From contig CAWCQQ010000001.1 of the NCBI GenBank assembly GCA_963797675.1, positions 372,001-436,000 on the forward strand: 64,000 nt of DNA, written 5' to 3'. The DNA is from DASQPR01 sp963797675 (lineage in GTDB: Bacteria; Actinomycetota; Actinomycetes; Mycobacteriales; Micromonosporaceae). Within the stretch, counting starts at the first letter, position 1. Each line of letters opens with the position of its first letter. A program made the translations under genes and the position numbers. The notes under the pieces were generated by a model that saw only the letters and a program-made list of their open reading frames with translations, was not told where the DNA came from and ran no database searches. Below, piece by piece: positions 1 to 9,364 of this stretch.

Positions 1-1191
1 ACCGGCTGGCCAGGCCGTCCTGCCAGGCGAGGTCACCGACGGCGAGGTTCGGTGCCGGGGCGAGAACGTAGTAGATCTCCCGGCCGGTCGGCGCCATGGT
101 CGGATCGGTCCGGGTCGGGTTCGTGACCAGCAGCGACGGATCCGACATCAGGCGGCCCTGCTTGATCACCTCGTCGAAGGTCCGGCCCCAGCCCGCCCCG
201 AAGTGGATGTTGTGGTGCGCGATCTTGGCGTACCGCTGCGTGGATCCGATGTGCAGGACCACCGCGGACGGTGAGTGACGCAGCCGCCGCACCTTGCGCG
301 GGCCCTTCGGGCAGCAGATCGCGGTAGGCGATCGGCAGGTCCGGGTTGAGGATGACCACGTCGGCCGGGATGCGATCGCCCGTCGGCCGTGGTGACGCCG
401 GTGGCGCGCCCGGCCTTGATCTCGACGCCGGTCACGGTCGTCTGGTAGCGGAACGTGACGCCGTGCTTCTCGGCCGCGCCGGCCAGCGCGAGCGGCACCG
501 CGTGGATGCCGCCGCGCGGGAAGTAGACGCCCGCGATCGAGTCGAGGTAGGCGATGACGGCGTAGAGCGCGAGCGCGTTGGTCGGCGCGAGGCCGGCGTA
601 CATGGATTGGAACGAGAAGATCCGCCGCGTACGCGGATCCGAGAAGAACTGCGAGATCTTCGTGTCCAGGCGCCGGAAACCGCCCTGCGCCGAGCAGCCG
701 CAGCAGGTTGCCGGTGATCAGGTCACGTGGCGAGTCCATGTTGCGGTCGATGAAGTCGTTGCGCTGCAGTTCCCACAGGCTGCGGGCGTAGTCGACGAAG
801 CGCAGGTAGCCGTCGGCCTCGCGGGGACCGCAGACGCGGGCGATCTCGTCGGCCATCCGGGCCGGGTCGGCGATCACGTCGAGCGTGGAGCCGTCCGGGA
901 AGTGCGCCCGGTACGCCGGGTCGAGCCGGACCAGATCCAGCCAGTCGGTCATCGTCTCGTCGACCGCCGCGAACAGCTCGTCGAGCAGCTCCGGCATGGT
1001 CAGCACGGTCGGGCCGGTGTCGAACTCGTACCCGCTGATCGAGAGCCGGCCGGCGCGACCGCCCGGCGCCGATTCGCGCTCGACCACGGTGACCTCGCGT
1101 CCGGTCGCGGCGAGCCGCAGCGCGCAGGAGAGGCCGCCGAGCCCGGCGCCGACGATGACGACGCGCTCGGTGGGCCTTCGACTCTCCGCAT
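1..1191 (-). CDS. crtI: Phytoene desaturase/dehydrogenase (CrtI family), 3' end cut by window edge
   Basis: FAD-dependent desaturase that introduces double bonds into phytoene in carotenoid synthesis. Translating the minus strand across frames gives a dinucleotide-binding start (VVIVGAGLGGLSC, about 1115-1165), the mid-protein stretch YFPRGGIHAVP (about 490-520), and the C-terminal NPDLPIAYRDLLP and REIYYVLAPAPN segments typical of CrtI. About 395 of the usual 490 or so residues are present; the rest lies left of base 1. The reading frame breaks near 300, 376 and 677, each explained by one extra base, and the start is unclear (1191 or a few codons upstream). It is divergent from crtB, so the two probably share a promoter region. 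Family assignment is firm; whether it makes lycopene or another product cannot be told. Confidence 0.85.
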
Positions 1192-1272
1192 GGCCCCATT
1201 CTGCCCGGACGGATGAGGGAAGCTTGGCCAGGCGGCTGCGCGTGTGCCTGAAATGTCGGATATCCGATCCGG

Positions 1273-2202
1273 GTGCAGCGCCGGTCAGACGGCGTCCGCA
1301 AGGATCTGGTGTCGTGGACAGTCTTGTCGGCTTCGTACGAGCGGTGCCGGGAACTGCATCGCCGGCACGGCCGGACGTATTACCTGGCCACGAAGCTGCT
1401 GCCGGCGTGGAAGCGACCACACGTCCACGCTCTGTACGGGTTCGCCCGCTACGCCGACGAGATCGTGGACAGTCTGGACGACACCTCTCCGGCCGAGCGC
1501 GCGGGCCGCGCTGGACGCCTGGGGCGCCGACATTCCTGGCCGGTCTCGACGGCGCGCCGATCGACGACCCGCTGCTGCCGGCGGTACTGCACACGATCGA
1601 ACGGTTCCAGCTGGACCGCGGCGACTTCGCGCTGTTCCTGCGCTCGATGGCGATGGACCTGACGGTCACCACGCTATCCGACCTACGCCGACCTGATCGA
1701 CTACATGGAAGGGTCGGCCGCGGTGATCGGCGCGATGATGCTGCCGATCCTCGGCGCGTCCGACCTGGTCGCGGCGATCCGGCCGCCCGGGAGCTGGGCC
1801 GGGCGTTCCAGCTGACCAACTTCATCCGCGACGTCGGCGAGGACTTCCAGCGCGGCCGGATCTACCTGCCGCAGGCCGACCTCGGCGTGTTCGGCGTCAC
1901 GTCGGACGATCTCGCCGCCGCGGTCGCCGGCCGGGTCGCGTCAGCCCGAGGTCAGGCAGCTGATCGCGTTCGAGGTGGCGCGGGCACGCGTGCACTACCG
2001 CGCCGCGCTGCCCGGGATCGCGCTGCTCGATCCGGGTCGCGCGGGTGCATCCGGACGGCGTACCGGCTGTATCAAGGGATTCTGGACGAGATCGAGACGC
2101 GCCGACTGCGACGTCTTCGCCCGGCGGGCCGTCGTGCCCCGGCGGCCGGCAGGTCGACGCGTCGCGGCCGTCGTCGATGCTGCGCCGTGGTGGACAGGGT
2201 GA
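1273..2202 (+). CDS. crtB: Phytoene synthase (CrtB / squalene-phytoene synthase family)
   Basis: Condenses two geranylgeranyl diphosphates into phytoene, the first committed carotenoid step. Both Asp-rich metal-binding motifs are visible: YADEIVDSLDD (about 1450-1485) and LTNFIRDVGEDFQRGRIYLP (about 1810-1870). The protein opens with LSASYERCRELHRRHGRTYY and ends VFARRAVVPRR-...-PWWTG before TGA at 2200-2202. The length of about 310 residues is normal. At least five frame breaks (near 1500, 1680, 1780, 1945 and 2045) interrupt it, yet family motifs resume in another frame each time, so sequence error is likelier than decay. The start is uncertain (1273 or a GTG near 1309). It diverges from crtI and its stop overlaps the next gene region. 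Confidence 0.85.
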
Positions 2203-2206
2203 CCGC

Positions 2207-2962
2207 GTGGAGAACGTCCTGCTCGAGGGCATCGTCGGGTCGACCGCGTACGGGCTGGACCACGCCGGATCGGACGTCGACCGGCTCGGCGTCTACGCGG
2301 CGCCGGCCGTCGCGTTCCACGGCCTCGACCTGCCGATCGACCGGCGGCGAGCGTGGTCCAGCACGATCCGGATCGGACCCTGCACGAGGCGCGGAAGTAC
2401 TGCCTGCTGGCGCTGTCGGCAATCCGACCGCGTCCGAGCTGATGTGGCTGCCGGACGACCTGTACGAGGTGCGTACGCCGCTCGGCGACGAGCTGATCGG
2501 CGATCCGCGCCGCGTTCCTGTCCGCGCCGCGGGTCCGCGACGCCTACCTCGGGTACGCGTCCCAGCAGCTCACCCGGCTGGCCAGCAAGGAGATCCGGTC
2601 GCAGGCCGACGCGAAGATCGCCAAGCATGCGCGGCATCTCGCCCGGCTGGCACATCAGGGCCGTGAACTCTACGAGACCGGCTATCCTGCGGATCCGGCT
2701 CGAGGACCCGCAGTGGTACGTCGACTTCGGCCTGCGGGTCGCCGCCGACGTGTCGGTCGCGCGCGATCTGCTGGCCGAGTCCGAGGCCGCGTTCGACGCG
2801 ACGGTTCACCGCTGCCGGACGCGGCCGGATCGGGCCGCGGTCGAGGCCTGGCTGCAGCGCGTTCGGGCAGAGATTGTAAGTCCGTGGATAGGTCACCGCA
2901 TGACGGCTCCCCTACGATCTCGCCTATGCGAGAGCGCCTCGGCTTCTGGTTGGTCATCGTGA
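2207..2962 (+). CDS. Predicted nucleotidyltransferase, RlaP-like
   Basis: Starts at GTG 2207, five bases after the crtB stop. Near the N-terminus it shows GSTAYGLDHAGSDVDRLGVY, the nucleotidyltransferase signature GSxAYGLxxxxSDxDxxGVY in which the two Asp residues bind metal. Later segments NPTASELMWLPDDLYE and QQLTRLASKEIRSQADAKIA fit the RlaP/COG3541 group of predicted nucleotidyltransferases, often found with phage and RNA-repair systems but without a settled substrate. Frame breaks occur near 2345, 2420, 2515 and 2690. The true end is unclear; it lies between about 2880 and 2962. Placement behind crtB suggests co-transcription but no metabolic link is obvious. Confidence 0.65.
   Translation: MENVLLEGIVGSTAYGLDHAGSDVDRLGVYAAPAVAFHGLDLPIDRRRAWSSTIRIGPCTRRGSTACWRCRQSDRVRADVAAGRPVRGAYAARRRADRRSAPRSCPRRGSATPTSGTRPSSSPGWPARRSGRRPTRRSPSMRGISPGWHIRAVNSTRPAILRIRLEDPQWYVDFGLRVAADVSVARDLLAESEAAFDATVHRCRTRPDRAAVEAWLQRVRAEIVSPWIGHRMTAPLRSRLCESASASGWSS
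2913..2918 (+). promoter_or_regulatory. Possible -10 box for a leaderless capA-like transcript
   Basis: TACGAT matches the actinobacterial TAnnnT -10 pattern and lies seven bases before the ATG at 2926, so transcription could begin at or next to the start codon. No Shine-Dalgarno sequence precedes that ATG, which fits a leaderless mRNA. No clear -35 box is seen. Inference from spacing only. Confidence 0.3.
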
Positions 2963-4147
2963 CTGGTCGTCACGTTCACGTGGACGTCGACGTCAGCCGC
3001 GCCGGCGCGCATCACGGCCGCGTCCGACACGCTGCCGACGCACGACCGCTCCGCTCGACCCTGCCGACCAGCGCTCCGGCAGGCCCGCCGCCGTTCGTGC
3101 CGCGCCACTTCACGGTGCTCGGCGCCGGCGACATCCTGCTGCACCCGGGCCTGTGGACGCAGGGGCGGGCGGATGCGAAGGCCCGCGGGCGAGAGCGGCT
3201 ACGACTTCGATCCGATCTTCGCGTCGGCGATACCCCGGATCCAGGCCGCTGACCTGGCGATCTGCCACATGGAGACGCCGTACGGGCCGGACGGTGGCCC
3301 GTACACGGGGTTTCCGGTCTTCGCGGTGCCGGCGTCGATCGCGAAGACGATTCACGACGTCGGCTACGACACCTGCTCGACCGCGTCGAATCACTCGCTC
3401 GACGACGGTGCAGGCCGGCATCGATCCGTACGCTCGACGACCTGGACGCGGCCGGGCGTGAAGCACACCGGCACGGCCCGCTCGGCGGCCGAAGCGGCCA
3501 CGCCGGACATCCTCGACGTGAACGGCGTGAAGGTCGCCCAGCTGTCCTACGCGTACGGGTTCAACGGCATCCCGCTGCCGAGGGGCAAGCCGTGGCTGGC
3601 GAACCTCATCAACGTGCCGAACATCCTGGCCGCGGCGCATCGGGCCAAGCAGGCCGGCGCGGACGTGGTGATCGTGAGCCTGCACTTCGGTACGCAGTAT
3701 CAGGAAGCGCCCGAACCCGCAGCAGGTGGCGGTCGCGACGGCGCTGCTGGACTCGCCGGACGTGGATCTGATCCTCGGCTGCCACGTCCACATCGTCCAG
3801 CCGTTCCAGAAGATCAACGGCAAGTGGGTCGTGTACGGCATGGGCAACCAGATCGCGAACCAGGGCTTCAGCAACGGCCACAATGGACGGCGTGATGCCG
3901 GAGTTCACGTTCACCGAGACGACGCCGGGCCACTTCCAGGTGACGAAGGCCGAGGCGATCCCCACGTACGACTAGCTGGCCGGGCCCGATCCGCCTGATC
4001 GACCTCCCGGCCGAGCTGGCCAAACCAAACCTGTCCGCCGCCAAACGAGCCGCCTACCAGGCCTCCTGGAACCACACGAAAGCCGCAGTGGACTCAAGAG
4101 GAGCCGCAAAAGCCGGCCTGATAGTAGTAGGCCCCGGCCAGCACTAG
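2926..4147 (+). CDS. CapA-family (PGA_cap) metallophosphoesterase-like secreted protein
   Basis: Family members resemble the poly-gamma-glutamate capsule protein CapA and have a calcineurin-like phosphoesterase fold. Visible blocks are FTVLGAGDILLHPGLW (first metal-site Asp), ICHMETPYGPDGGPYTGFP, CSTASNHSLDDG, VVIVSLHFGTQYQ, and DLILGCHVHIVQPFQKINGK. The N-terminus (MRERLGFWLVIVTG..., Thr/Ser/Ala-rich after it) looks like a signal peptide. A TAG at 3973-3975 appears to end the gene, but shifting by one base continues the reading as SWPGPIRLIDLPAELAKP and ends GLIVVGPGQH at TAG 4145-4147, typical of this family's C-terminus, so I take 4147 as the true end. Other frame breaks are near 2960, 3180, 3415, 3715 and 3885. 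Confidence 0.75.
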
Positions 4148-5286
4148 CAGTCCGCGAAGAGCGCGACCGGTACGCAGAGCGGCCGTCCACCACGGCGTCA
4201 ACCGACTGGGCGGATTGTCGACATCAACCCGCTCACCCGGCCGTGGCACCGCCAACGTCACCCCACGATCCTTGGCCTCCCGCCAGACCCGATCGACCGG
4301 CTCGCCCCACGGGTGGAACGCCAGCGTGAACGTGCCCCAGTGCACCGGGATCATCAGCCCGCCGCGTACGTCGACATGGGCGGCGACGCCCTCCTCCGGC
4401 ATCATGTGGATGTCCGGCCAGGCGGTGTCGTACGCGCCGATCTGCATCAGCGTCGCGTCGAACGGCCCGAACTCGGTCGCCGATCTGCGAGAACCCGTCG
4501 AAGTAGCCGGTGTCGCCGGTGTAGAACACGCGCCGCGTCGGCCCGACCACCACCCACGAACTCCACAGCGTGTAGTTGCGCTTCGTCATCGTCCGGCCGG
4601 AGAAGTGCTGGCCGGGCGTGCACGTCAGGGTCATGCCGGCGATCGTGGTGCTGTCGTTCCAGTCGAGTTCGATGATCCGGTCGGCCGGCACGTCGCCAGC
4701 GCCTCGAGGTGCGATCCGACGCCGAGCGGCACCACGAACGGCGCGCTCTGCGACTCGACGAGTGCCTGGATCGTGTGCATGTCCAGGTGGTCGTAGTGAT
4801 CGTGGGAGATCACGACCGCGTCGATCGTCGGCAGGTCGTCCAGGTTGATCGGCGGCTCGTGCAGCCGGCGCGGGCCGAACAGCCGGGACGGCGAGCAGCG
4901 GTCGCTCCAGATCGGATCGAACAGCACGGCCGCGCCGTCGATCTCCACGAGCGAGCTGGCATGCCCGTACCACGTGATGTTCAGGGTGCCGGTCGGAGCC
5001 GGCGGCGTTTCGCGCACGATCGGGATCGGCGCCGTTGGGCTTGCGGACTTCGCGATCGAACAGGAGTTCGCGGACCCGGTGCCGGTCATCGTGCGGCCGG
5101 ATCGCGGTGTGCGTCGACTCCCGGTTCGTGAACGCGCCGTCGTGGAACTGTGGCGATCGCCGCACGCGCGCGCCGCGCTCGCCGCTCGGCATCCGGCCGT
5201 AAGCAGCCGGGATGTCCTTCGCCGCCCACGCCAGCGCGCCGGCGATGCCGGCCAGCGTCACGAGTCGCCTTCGTCTTCGTCCGCAT
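4094..5286 (-). CDS. MBL-fold metal-dependent hydrolase (NAPE-PLD/UlaG-like)
   Basis: A metallo-beta-lactamase-fold hydrolase. The zinc-binding motif reads VISHDHYDHLD (HxHxDH) around 4790-4820, followed by RRVFYTGDTGYFDGF and a later MIPVHWGTFTLAFHPWGEP block with further metal ligands. The N-terminus (MRTKTK, then GMPSGER/RRSPQFHDGAF-type sequence and IPIVRE) matches the N-acylphosphatidylethanolamine phospholipase D-like group; the physiological substrate is unknown. Frame breaks near 5265, 5020, 4700 and 4480. The in-frame stop at 4094 gives a 54-base tail-to-tail overlap with the CapA-like gene; family members usually end near the WWTAAL segment, so the real stop could be slightly earlier. 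Confidence 0.75.
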
Positions 5287-5348
5287 CGAGCTGACCCCTA
5301 CGATCTCGATTGGCAAGACCGCAATCCTACGTCGGCCCGAAAGTTCGA

Positions 5349-6188
5349 CTACGGCAGGTCCGCGGTTGGTTGCGCTGCGTCGGACATAGGGTGCGCGCCG
5401 CCGATGAATTCGGTCAGATCTTCCCGTGTACGACGCGGGCCGGCGCCGCTTCGCCCCAGCGTGCCCGGGCCATCGCGCGGGTACGCAGGCCGCCCGGCCG
5501 ATGCGTCGCAGCCAGCACGACGTTGCCGAACCGGCGCCCGCGCAACATGCCGGTCTCGGCGACCACGCAGACGTCGGCGAACGTGGCCTGCAGCGCGGCC
5601 AAGCTGGACCCGGGTGAACGCGAGCGCGGCAGGTCGGTGACGTTGACGATGTACGTGCCGGTCGGGCGCAGCACCCGGGCGACCTGCCGCACGAACTCCA
5701 GGCTCGTCATGTCCCGTGGCATCGTGGCACCCTCGTACGCGTCCGTGATGATCAGGTCGTACGCGTCGTCGCCGGCCCGGTCTCCACCGCGGTACGGCCG
5801 TCGTTGATCCGGATCTCGATCCCGGTGCCGGCCGCAGCGGCAACTCCCGGTGGACGAGCAGCGCGACAGGCCGGATCGCGCTCGACGACCAGCTGCTCCG
5901 AGCCCGGCCGGGTCGCGGCGACGTAGCGCGGCAGCGTCATCGCACCGCCGCCGAGGTGCAGGGAGCGTCAGCGGGGAGTGCGGCTTCGCGAGCGTGTCGA
6001 TGACGTTGGCGACCCGGCGGACGTACTCGAATTCCAGGTGCTCGGGGTCGTCGAGGTCGACGTACGACTGGGCGACGCCCTCGATCAGGAGCACCCAGCC
6101 GCGCCGGCGGCGTGGATCGGGTACGAGTTCGGCCGATGCCGCCGTCAACCGCGACGGAGACCGTGGTCCGGCGATCCGGTGCACCCAT
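5349..6188 (-). CDS. Spermidine-synthase-like methyltransferase-fold protein
   Basis: Rossmann-fold protein of the polyamine aminopropyltransferase family. Blocks seen in order: WVLLIEGVAQSYVDLDDPEHLEFEY, GGGAMTLPRYVA (nucleotide-binding loop), EQLVVERDP, DDAYDLIITDAYEGATMP, and RVLRPTGTYIVNVTDLP. At about 275 residues it lacks the MFS half found in fused relatives. True enzymes use the GGGDG loop and a catalytic Asp; many actinobacterial paralogues keep the fold but have unproven activity, so I do not assign a polyamine role. Frame breaks near 6180, 5960, 5870, 5775, 5600 and 5428; the last reveals the genuine end DLTEFIGGAHPMSDAAQ before TAG at 5349. The likely start is ATG 6188 with one extra base after it. 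Confidence 0.7.
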
Positions 6189-6317
6189 GCTTTCAAGCTA
6201 GCCGCCGGTGCCACCGCCACGGTGGCCGTGGGGTGAATGATCCGCGCAGCATCGTGAGGTGACCGGGTAGGCCGGGTCCCGCCCGCCGGCAGGCCGGCGG
6301 ACGGGATCACGCGAGCG

Positions 6318-6814
6318 TCAGCGCTGCTCGATGACCGGCGTCTGTGCGGCCTCGCCAACTGGGACCTGGCTCGGCACCTGGCCGACGGCGGGCGCCTGCG
6401 GCAGGGCGGCGAGGAGCTGGTCGAACTCGTTCCGCCAGTAGCGGTGGATGTTCAGGCGGGTGGGCTTGGAGCCGCCCGGGAACTGTACGTGCATCGAGCT
6501 CCAGACGGTCGCGCGGTTCACGCCGACGACCGGGAACGCGTTGCGGGGGAATGCGAACACGATCTCGCCGGGGCGGTTCGTGTAGCGGCTCGCGCTGTTC
6601 ACCACGATCGACGTGTTCGTGAGCGTCAGGAAGTAGAACTTCCGCGTGTAGGCCACGATGACACCGAGCAACGGCACCTCGTCGAAGAGCGCGTTGAGCC
6701 ACGGGCTGGGGCCGGTCTCGCAGTGCACGCACGCGATGAACATCTCGCCGGGAGGCGCACTCTGCGACAGCTTCGCGATGACCTGTCTTTTTGTTTTGCA
6801 CGGCGAATCGCCAT
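6318..6814 (-). CDS. Hypothetical protein, about 165 residues
   Basis: Not recognised. From ATG 6814 (MAIRRAKQK) a one-base shift in the A-rich run near 6795 joins RQVIAKLSQSAPPGEMFIACVHCETGPSPWL and the rest in one frame to TGA at 6318. The protein is soluble-looking with a beta-rich middle (YTRKFYFLTLTNTSIVV, EIVFAFPRNAFPVVG), which could be a small PH-like or bPH domain, and a Pro/Gln/Val-rich C-terminal tail (APAVGQVPSQVPVGEAAQ). Without the shift the same frame is open from 6899. It sits downstream of the crcB pair on the same strand, 110 bases apart, with no shared function evident. Confidence 0.5.
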
Positions 6815-6929
6815 GATGTGGTTCCTTGTCGACGGTGGAGTCATCGCGGGGGATCGCGACAACGCCGCCGACGCTAACATTGTCGCGACGTGTCGGCATA
6901 AGGGCCGAACTGGCGGCATTACCCCCAGA

Positions 6930-7295
6930 TCAGATCGGCGAGGCCGACACCGGCCACGCTGCGAGGCGGCCGAACACGAGGCTGACCAGCCATGTTCCGG
7001 AACCGCCAGCCGATAGAGACGATCATGCATGAGCCGGATCGTCTCGTAGCCGAACGTCGAGTAGGTCGTCAGCGCGCCGCAGAAGCCCGTACCGAGGAGT
7101 GCTACCACCTGCGCGGAGATGCCGTGATGGGCGGCGCCCCCGAAGAGCAGTCCGAGGATCAGCGACCCGATCACGTTGACGGTCAACGTGCCGTACGGGA
7201 AGACCGTCCGCCACGTCGTGGACACCGCCCGATCGGTCAGGTACCGCGACCGGCGCACCGACGGCCGCGCCGACCGCGACCAACAGCACGATCAC
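6930..7295 (-). CDS. crcB: Fluoride efflux channel subunit CrcB/Fluc (second gene of pair)
   Basis: Small four-helix membrane protein that exports fluoride as a dual-topology or paired dimer. It contains FPYGTLTVNVIGSLILGLLFG and LLGTGFCGALTTYSTFGYET, matching the conserved Asn of helix 2 and the G-F-C/CGxxTTFST central region of Fluc channels. The start is GTG 7295, overlapping by four bases (GTGA) the stop of the upstream crcB copy. One-base breaks occur near 7255 and 7005; after the second the protein ends GTWLVSLVFGRLAAWPVSAS before TGA at 6930, giving the normal length of about 120 residues. Confidence 0.85.
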
Positions 7296-7709
7296 CTGCG
7301 TTCACCGTGGCCGGTCAGCCGGAACACGGCGAGACGTGCGACGGTGGTCCCGGCGTACACGGCGAACATCGCGGCGAGCAGCGTGCCGAACAGATACGCG
7401 ATCGCGATCGCGGCGGAACCCGCGTCGACCAGCCGGACGGTGTCGACGGCGTAGGTCGAGAAGGTCGTGAAGCCGCCGAGGATGCCGACGCCGAAGAACG
7501 GCCGGACCAGCGTCTGACTCGGTATCGGCGTGGATCACGATGACCATCAGCACGCCGATCAGGAAGCATCCGAGCACGTTGATCGCGAATGTCGCCCAAG
7601 GAAAAGCGTTCGGACCGGCCGGAAACGCCCGACCGATGCCGTACCGGGCGAGCGCACCGATGACACCGCCGACCGAGATGACGGCGATGATCCGCCCGTG
7701 GCCCTTCAC
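7292..7709 (-). CDS. crcB: Fluoride efflux channel subunit CrcB/Fluc (first gene of pair)
   Basis: First of two tandem Fluc genes; such pairs usually make an obligate heterodimer with opposite subunit topologies. Starts at ATG 7709 with a charged N-terminus, then IGALARYGIGRAFP, FPWATFAINVLGCFLIGVLM, and, after one extra base near 7522, VRPFFGVGILGGFTTFSTYAVDTV and a C-terminal helix ending TGHGERR at TGA 7292. The GGFTTFST segment is the signature phenylalanine-box region. Its stop overlaps the next crcB start by four bases, so the two are translationally coupled. I see no fluoride riboswitch in the 57 bases upstream; the pair may be read from aspS. Confidence 0.88.
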
Positions 7710-7727
7710 GTTGCGGAGATCTTATGC

Positions 7728-7758
7728 GTCCGGGCCCCGCGGATGCCGGGGCCCGGAC
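7728..7758 (-). terminator. Strong GC hairpin between aspS and crcB
   Basis: Perfect 11-bp stem GTCCGGGCCCC/GGGGCCCGGAC around a 9-base loop, lying just after the aspS stop. No U-tract follows on the minus strand, so it may only weaken read-through from aspS into crcB or act as an mRNA-stabilising stem. Confidence 0.5.
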
Positions 7759-7766
7759 CGACGGGT

Positions 7767-9077
7767 TTACGGCGCGAGCCGGTGCAGGTCGCGGGGGAAC
7801 AGCGTGACCTGGCGGACGTTCGGCACGTCGAGCAGCCGGGCCATGAACCGTTCCAGCCCGAACGCGAATCCGCCGTGCGGCGGCATGCCGTAGCGCATCG
7901 CGTCGAGATACCCCGCGTACGCCGACAGGTCGGTCTCGCCGCGCTCGGCCAGCGCCTCCACGTAGTCGCCGTACCGGTGCAGGCGCTGGCCGCCGCTGAC
8001 CAGTTCCAGGCCGCGGAAGATCAGGTCGATCGCGCGCGAGTAGCCGGGCCGGGCCGGGTCCGGATGCGTGTAGAACGCCCGGTGCGCGGTCGGGTAGCCC
8101 TCGACGAACACGAAGTCGGAGCCGTGCTCGCGCAGCGCCCACTCGCCGATCCAGCGTTCGTGCGCCGGCGCCAGGTCGGGCTCGCCGGTCACGTCTTCGC
8201 CGTGCGCCCTGCGAGTACATCTCCAGTACGTCGGCGAAGTGCACGATCACCGGCTCCTCCGTGAGCCGCGGGCGCTGCACGTCGAGCAGCTCGATCGAGG
8301 CGCCGGCGTGTTCGAACGACGCCCTCGACCATGCCGCTCACCGTCGCGTGAGCAGGCGGCGATCACGTCCCGCTGGTCTTCGATGAAGCCCATCTCGGCG
8401 TCGAGCGACGTGTACGACGCCAGGTGGCGAGCGGTGTCGCTCGGCTCGGCTCGGAAGACCGGTCCGACCTCGTACACCCGCTCGAACACGCCGACCATCA
8501 TCTGCTTGTAGAGCTGCGGCGACTGGGCGAGATAGGCCGGACGGCCGAAGTAGTCGAGCTTGAATACGTTCGCGCCGCTCTCGGTCGCCGTACCGACGAT
8601 CTTCGGGGTATGGATCTCGACGAACGACATCCCGGTCCATCGCGGTCCGGAAACCGCCGACCGCGGCCGCCGAGATGCGATGCGTCGCGGCCAGCTTCGG
8701 ATGCCGCAGCGCGACCGTCGCGTGGTCGAGCATCGTCGGCAGGCTGACCCGCAGCTCGGGCCGGTAGAGGTCGAACGGCGCCGGCTCGGCCGGGTCGGTC
8801 AACGCGGTGATCACCGGCTCGGTGATCTCGACGCCGCCCGGCGCGGACGGCTCGCTCGTGACCAGTGCCGACGACCGAAACCGTCGTCTCCTCGGGCAGG
8901 GCTTCCAGCTGCGCGCGCGTCGCTCTCGTCGTTCACCACGATCTGGGTGAGACCGGCGGCGTCGCGCAGGATCAGGAACGCGACCGACTTCAGCAGCCGG
9001 CGGCGATGGATCCAGCCCGCGACGCGTACGGTCTCGCCGACGTGCGTGGACAGCTGGGTGGAAAGGATGCGTTGCAT
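7767..9077 (-). CDS. aspS: Aspartyl-tRNA synthetase, archaeal/eukaryotic-type (possibly Asp-tRNA(Asn)-forming)
   Basis: Class II synthetase of about 435 residues, much shorter than the usual bacterial AspRS (about 590) because it lacks the GAD insertion; this marks the archaeal-type AspRS (AspS2) branch. N-terminal OB-fold: STHVGETVRVAGWIHRRR. Catalytic core: FVEIHTPKIVGTATESGANVF, AYLAQSPQLYKQMMVGVFE, RVYEVGPVFRAEPSDTARHL (motif 2) and PPHGGFAFGLERFMARLL (motif 3, with the ATP-binding Arg). Start ATG 9077 follows a strong AGGAGG. Breaks near 8920, 8870, 8635, 8330 and 8208. In some Firmicutes such second AspRS copies charge tRNA-Asn for transamidation; that role is possible here but unproven. 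A T-box leader precedes it. Confidence 0.85.
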
Positions 9078-9084
9078 GGCTTTG

Positions 9085-9350
9085 GCCTCCTCTGGTTTCG
9101 CAACGCGTCCCCAGAGAGGCGTGGGCGAGCGGGATCCTCGCGGTGCCACCACACCTTCACCGAATTGCTTCGGCCTCTTCAAACCCGTGACGTGGGCGAT
9201 TCGGCGACGCTCTACTAGGCCCAAGCCGTGCTGGGCCGTTCTTCGTCGCAGCTCGGGAGGGTCTTCACACATCGGTCGGAGTCCGCCTTCGCAGCTGCCG
9301 GCGGCTCTCTCCAACTCCGATGATCGAGGTGCTACTCGGCTCCGTCGTCG
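9085..9350 (-). promoter_or_regulatory. T-box riboswitch (tRNA-sensing leader) upstream of aspS
   Basis: On the minus strand the leader carries, in order: an AGTA motif (9333-9336), the arm CATCGGAGT pairing with ACTCCG-AC-CGATG around an AGAGAG/GCTGCGAA apical element, a possible specifier GAC (Asp, 9261-9263), a Stem III-like hairpin GGCCCA/TGGGCC (9218-9237), and the exact T-box core TGGCACCGCG (9139-9148) that pairs with the tRNA acceptor end. Just after it, GCCTCTCTGG (9111-9120) can pair with the Shine-Dalgarno region CCAGAGGAGGC (9085-9095) with one bulge, so regulation is probably translational, as in actinobacterial ileS T-boxes. The exact specifier codon is uncertain; it is followed by C rather than a purine. 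Confidence 0.8.
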
Positions 9351-9364
9351 CTGTTGCCGGCAAC

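Noticed and set aside
885..2666. A 593-codon open frame on the plus strand covering three genes
   Set aside because: It joins antisense of crtI with fragments of crtB and the nucleotidyltransferase; no single family fits, and parts of the true proteins lie in other frames.
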